Shown here: positions 61,910 through 64,000 of the stretch, one piece after another | Numbering within the stretch: position 1 is the first letter of the stretch | How the letters are laid out: each line of letters starts with the position of its first letter | Assembly (NCBI RefSeq): GCF_004348985.1 | Contig: NZ_SMKW01000032.1 | Span: 40,631 to 104,630, forward strand | Length of the DNA stretch: 64,000 nt | From: Saccharopolyspora elongata | GTDB taxonomy: Bacteria > Actinomycetota > Actinomycetes > Mycobacteriales > Pseudonocardiaceae | Direction of reading: 5' to 3' | The notes under the pieces: generated by a model | What the model saw: only the letters and a program-made list of their open reading frames with translations | The model's database searches: none | Told to the model about the DNA's origin: nothing | Translations under genes and position numbers: made by a program

Positions 61910-62655
61910 CAGATCGGACTCATTCCGAGCGCAAGTCGGGTCATAATGGCGAACAGCATCGCAACTAATGCGCTAAGCATGCTGCCCACAAGCACATATT
62001 CTGCCATATTATGACTGTCTTTTCGGATCGAAGGGAGCCGAACCAGCGATTTTGCGGTGAACGCGATGGCGGCTGCCGCTGCTACCCCGCCAGCAAAGAG
62101 AGGGAAGAAAATCGCCCGCTCGATCCAGCCAATATGGGCGCCAGCGTTCTTAAGCTTCTTCGCGTCGTCGGACTCATCACCTGAAGCGTTGGCTAGAAGC
62201 GGTCCGACCGCATGGCTTACAATGAGGTCGCCGAAGAATGTGGCGCCCAAGTATCCGCTGCAAATTATGATGGCCTGATCGTTTTGTATAGTGTTCCCTA
62301 ATGTTTCTCCAAGTGCAATGTTCGGGAACAGTATGGCGACAATGACTCCAATGAGGGCAAATAACCCGGCCAGTTCAGATAGTCGCTGTATAAGAGAGCT
62401 TCCCCAGGGGGCCGAGCCGTCCTCGCTTGCGACGACCTTGTCTAATTTGACTACTGCTCGGATGGCAAAAGATGCGCCGATTGTAATGCCAAATGACAAA
62501 AAACCGAGCCATGACGGAAGAAGAGGAAAGAGCACAATGAAGGAATATGTTGCCGTCAGGGCAATGGTGAGCTTTTTGCTCGCGTTTACAGTCGGGATCT
62601 CCAGGGGAAATGCGGCCGCTACGGGCAGCCCGATGGCTATCCTCGCCAATTCCAT
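61909..62655 (-). CDS. Six-helix membrane protein in operon with the nucleotidyltransferase
   Basis: A 248-residue membrane protein: hydrophobic helices near residues 30-50 (LTIALTATYSFIVLFPLLP), 52-68, 93-113 (LAGLFALIGVIVAILFPNIA), 128-150, 180-205 (FFPLFAGGVAAAAAIAFTA) and 222-245. An Asp/Glu-rich loop lies near 160 (GDESDDAKKLKN). No family is recognised. ATG 62655 has only a weak ribosome site. Base composition is clearly lower in GC than its neighbours, suggesting transfer. Confidence 0.72.
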   Translation of the reverse strand: MELARIAIGLPVAAAFPLEIPTVNASKKLTIALTATYSFIVLFPLLPSWLGFLSFGITIGASFAIRAVVKLDKVVASEDGSAPWGSSLIQRLSELAGLFALIGVIVAILFPNIALGETLGNTIQNDQAIIICSGYLGATFFGDLIVSHAVGPLLANASGDESDDAKKLKNAGAHIGWIERAIFFPLFAGGVAAAAAIAFTAKSLVRLPSIRKDSHNMAEYVLVGSMLSALVAMLFAIMTRLALGMSPI

Positions 62656-62937
62656 TAGCTATCCGTCTTCTTTGTAATTGTTGATCGGGCTTGATCAACT
62701 GTGGATTATGCCACGGTCTACCTGCTTCCGCGAGCTACTTCTGAAAAGGTGTCGCGGGAAATATTGGCACTGCTGGACCACAAGCAGGCAACCACGTACG
62801 GGGCTGGACGGCTCAGCCCAGCTTGAGGGGCAAGGTGACCAGCTCGCCGACATGCCCAGCACCGTTTCTCAATGGCTCGCCCAGGCGACCAGTGGAGTCC
62901 AGGACATCCGAGGTTCAGATCTCCATCTCGGTGGCTT

Positions 62938-63142
62938 CTGCGGGGCCGCCTGCCTTCCGCTCGCGCCAGGACGAGGCCGCCGACCTTTCCGCTCGCGCCC
63001 GGTCGCCGTCGATGGCCGGCCGGGACCGGTGAGCGCAGCGAGCCGCACGCCCGGCCGGCCATCGACGGCTTGACCGGGCTCGCATACAGGAAGGTCGGCG
63101 GCCTCGTCATGGCTCGCATACAGCAGGCAGGCGGCCCCGCAG
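62938..63142. repeat. 205-nt nested inverted repeat
   Basis: Four perfect stem blocks are nested in order: 62938-62954 with 63126-63142 (17 bp), 62971-62987 with 63091-63107 (17 bp), 62997-63004 with 63072-63079 (8 bp) and 63005-63024 with 63050-63069 (20 bp), around a 25-nt loop. Interior bulges carry two copies of CCGCTCGCGCC on the left and two of GGCTCGCATACAG on the right. No protein frame is convincing. A cruciform, structured RNA or MITE-like element is possible. Confidence 0.8.
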
Positions 63143-63208
63143 GGGCCGCCCTTGATGAAGTAGAGAAAGTTTAAACACACGTGGGCTAGGGCCTGGTGTC
63201 GTGGTTCG

Positions 63209-63258
63209 ACTGATGCTTGACACGCTGGCTCCAACTGATGCTTGACACCGCTGGTCAC
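63209..63258. repeat. Tandem CTGATGCTTGACAC at the IS481 end
   Basis: ACTGATGCTTGACAC occurs twice within 50 bases (near 63211 and 63234), immediately before the IS481-type transposase gene. It is likely the element's left end, duplicated. Confidence 0.5.
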
Positions 63259-63307
63259 AGGTTTGATCACCCGGACGTCGCCGTTCGGGGTGGAGGGCCT
63301 GGGCCTG

Positions 63308-63875
63308 ATGCTGGTGGAGCTGAGTGTGGTCGAGCAGCGGTATCACGCCGTGATGGAAGTTCTGGCAGGCATTCCGGTTACCGAGGTCGCGACCCGTTAC
63401 CGGGTCTCGCGGCAGTCGGTGCACACCTGGGTGAAGCGCTACCGGGAGAGCGGGCTGGCGGGGCTGGCCGACCGTTCCCACCGGCCCCGGTGCTGTCCAC
63501 GTCAGGTCGACGGGCAGATCGAGGCGTTGATCTGCGAGCTGCGACGCACTCATCCCGGTTGGGACCGAGGCGACTGGTGCACGAGCTGGAGCGTCGGGAG
63601 GTCACCCCGGTGCCCTCTCGGTCCACGGTCTACCGGGTGCTGATTCGGGCGGGCCTGCTGGAACACACCACCCGGAAACGCAAACGCGGCGACTACCGGC
63701 GCTGGGAACGGTCCGCGCCGATGCAGCTGTGGCAGATGGACATCGTCGGCGGCGTGTTCCTGGCTGATGGCACCGAAGCCAAGGTGGTGACCGGGATCGA
63801 CGACCACTCCCGGTTCATCGTCTGTTGTGACGTGGTCGCCCGGGCCACCGGCCGCGCGGTGTCCACCGCGTTCGA
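63308..63875 (+). pseudogene. IS481-family transposase, frameshifted and interrupted
   Basis: Frame one from ATG 63308 reads the HTH part (MEVLAGIPVTEVATRYRVSR, then HTWVKRYRESGLAGLADRSH). At about 63560 a G seems to be lost from TGGGGACCG, and the sequence continues in frame +1: GPRRLVHELERREVTPVPSR, then LWQMDIVGGVFLADGTEAKV with the first catalytic Asp, and GIDDHSRFIVC with the second. After VSTAFE the IS256-type element interrupts it, and the rest of the DDE domain is missing. Confidence 0.78.
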
Positions 63876-64000
63876 GCCTGTCAAGTGGTTTGTGTAAATG
63901 ACTTCGGTTCGGTCAGTTGAGGTAGGGGTCGAGTCGGTCGGGGAAGTGCAGTGCGAGGGCGCCGAGGGCTTGTTTCCATCCGTGGACGGTGGCGCCTTCG
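63876..64000 (-). mobile_element. IS256-family element, end with transposase 3' part
   Basis: The minus strand from the window edge encodes ATVHGWKQALGALALHFPDR, then LDPYLN and a stop at 63913-63915, the characteristic end of an IS256/Mutator-family transposase. The terminal sequence TGTCAAGTGGTTTGTGTAAA at about 63879-63898 resembles the inverted-repeat end of that family. The element is inserted into the IS481 transposase and extends beyond the window. Confidence 0.7.

Overview
The window is high-GC actinobacterial DNA. Several features suggest a Pseudonocardiaceae-type organism, most like Saccharopolyspora: paired DUF397 proteins beside a helix-turn-helix/DUF5753 regulator, many GTG starts, GGAGG-type ribosome sites, and many one-component regulators facing their targets. 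The genus is an inference. Almost all of the sequence is chromosomal accessory metabolism, with one defence-like island, one decayed integration site and insertion-sequence debris at the right end.

Layout. 1-2.9 kb: end of an erythromycin-esterase-like gene and a cytoplasmic molybdopterin reductase. 3-12.8 kb: redox and detoxification genes (CMD/AhpD proteins, VOC protein, drug efflux coupled to an FMN reductase, DHFR-like protein, alpha/beta hydrolase) with TetR, ArsR and MarR regulators. 12.7-17.8 kb: a nucleoside/deoxyribose catabolic cluster (GntR regulator, deoC-like aldolase, ribokinase, nucleoside hydrolase, MFS importer) around an 8-bp-arm palindrome. 18.1-25.2 kb: a lower-GC island with a regulator, a zinc-ribbon HNH-like protein, a ParB-fold protein overlapping an SNF2 helicase, a C5-cytosine methyltransferase and a Vsr endonuclease. 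This is the best candidate for an undescribed system. 25.3-28.6 kb: small membrane and zinc-site proteins, the HTH/DUF5753 plus DUF397 module, and a long hypothetical. 28.7-30.7 kb: Ada-AlkA fusion and Ogt, an alkylation repair pair.

31-47 kb: regulator-target pairs. They include AraC beside a DinB-like enzyme, ArsR beside an FMN reductase, a leaderless TipA-like MerR beside a secreted hydrolase, an MHS transporter with a phosphotriesterase-family enzyme, and a beta-lactamase-fold hydrolase coupled to an 85-residue protein. A nitrogen-heterocycle-like cluster follows: two amidohydrolases, a FadR-type GntR and a DUF3100 membrane protein with matching palindromes. 47-55 kb: DUF2975/XRE pair, DUF6506 with a MarR and a clear operator, GNAT/TetR, a DrrC/UvrA-like resistance ATPase, and AraC/VOC. 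55-59 kb: small secreted proteins and a deletion scar where a TetR gene and its divergent SDR target both lost their N-termini.

59-64 kb: LysE exporter between inverted repeats, a frameshifted phage-type HNH gene, an N-terminally truncated tyrosine integrase running into a 3' half of tRNA-Arg(TCT), a low-GC operon of a membrane protein and a minimal nucleotidyltransferase, a 205-nt nested inverted repeat, and a frameshifted IS481-family transposase interrupted by an IS256-family element.

Two dispersed intergenic repeat families recur: hairpins with CGTGAGTG/CACTCACG ends at gene 3' ends (seven copies), and palindromes of the form TTTC-N4-GAAA, chiefly TTTCGCGCGAAA. No CRISPR array, rRNA or intact tRNA was seen.
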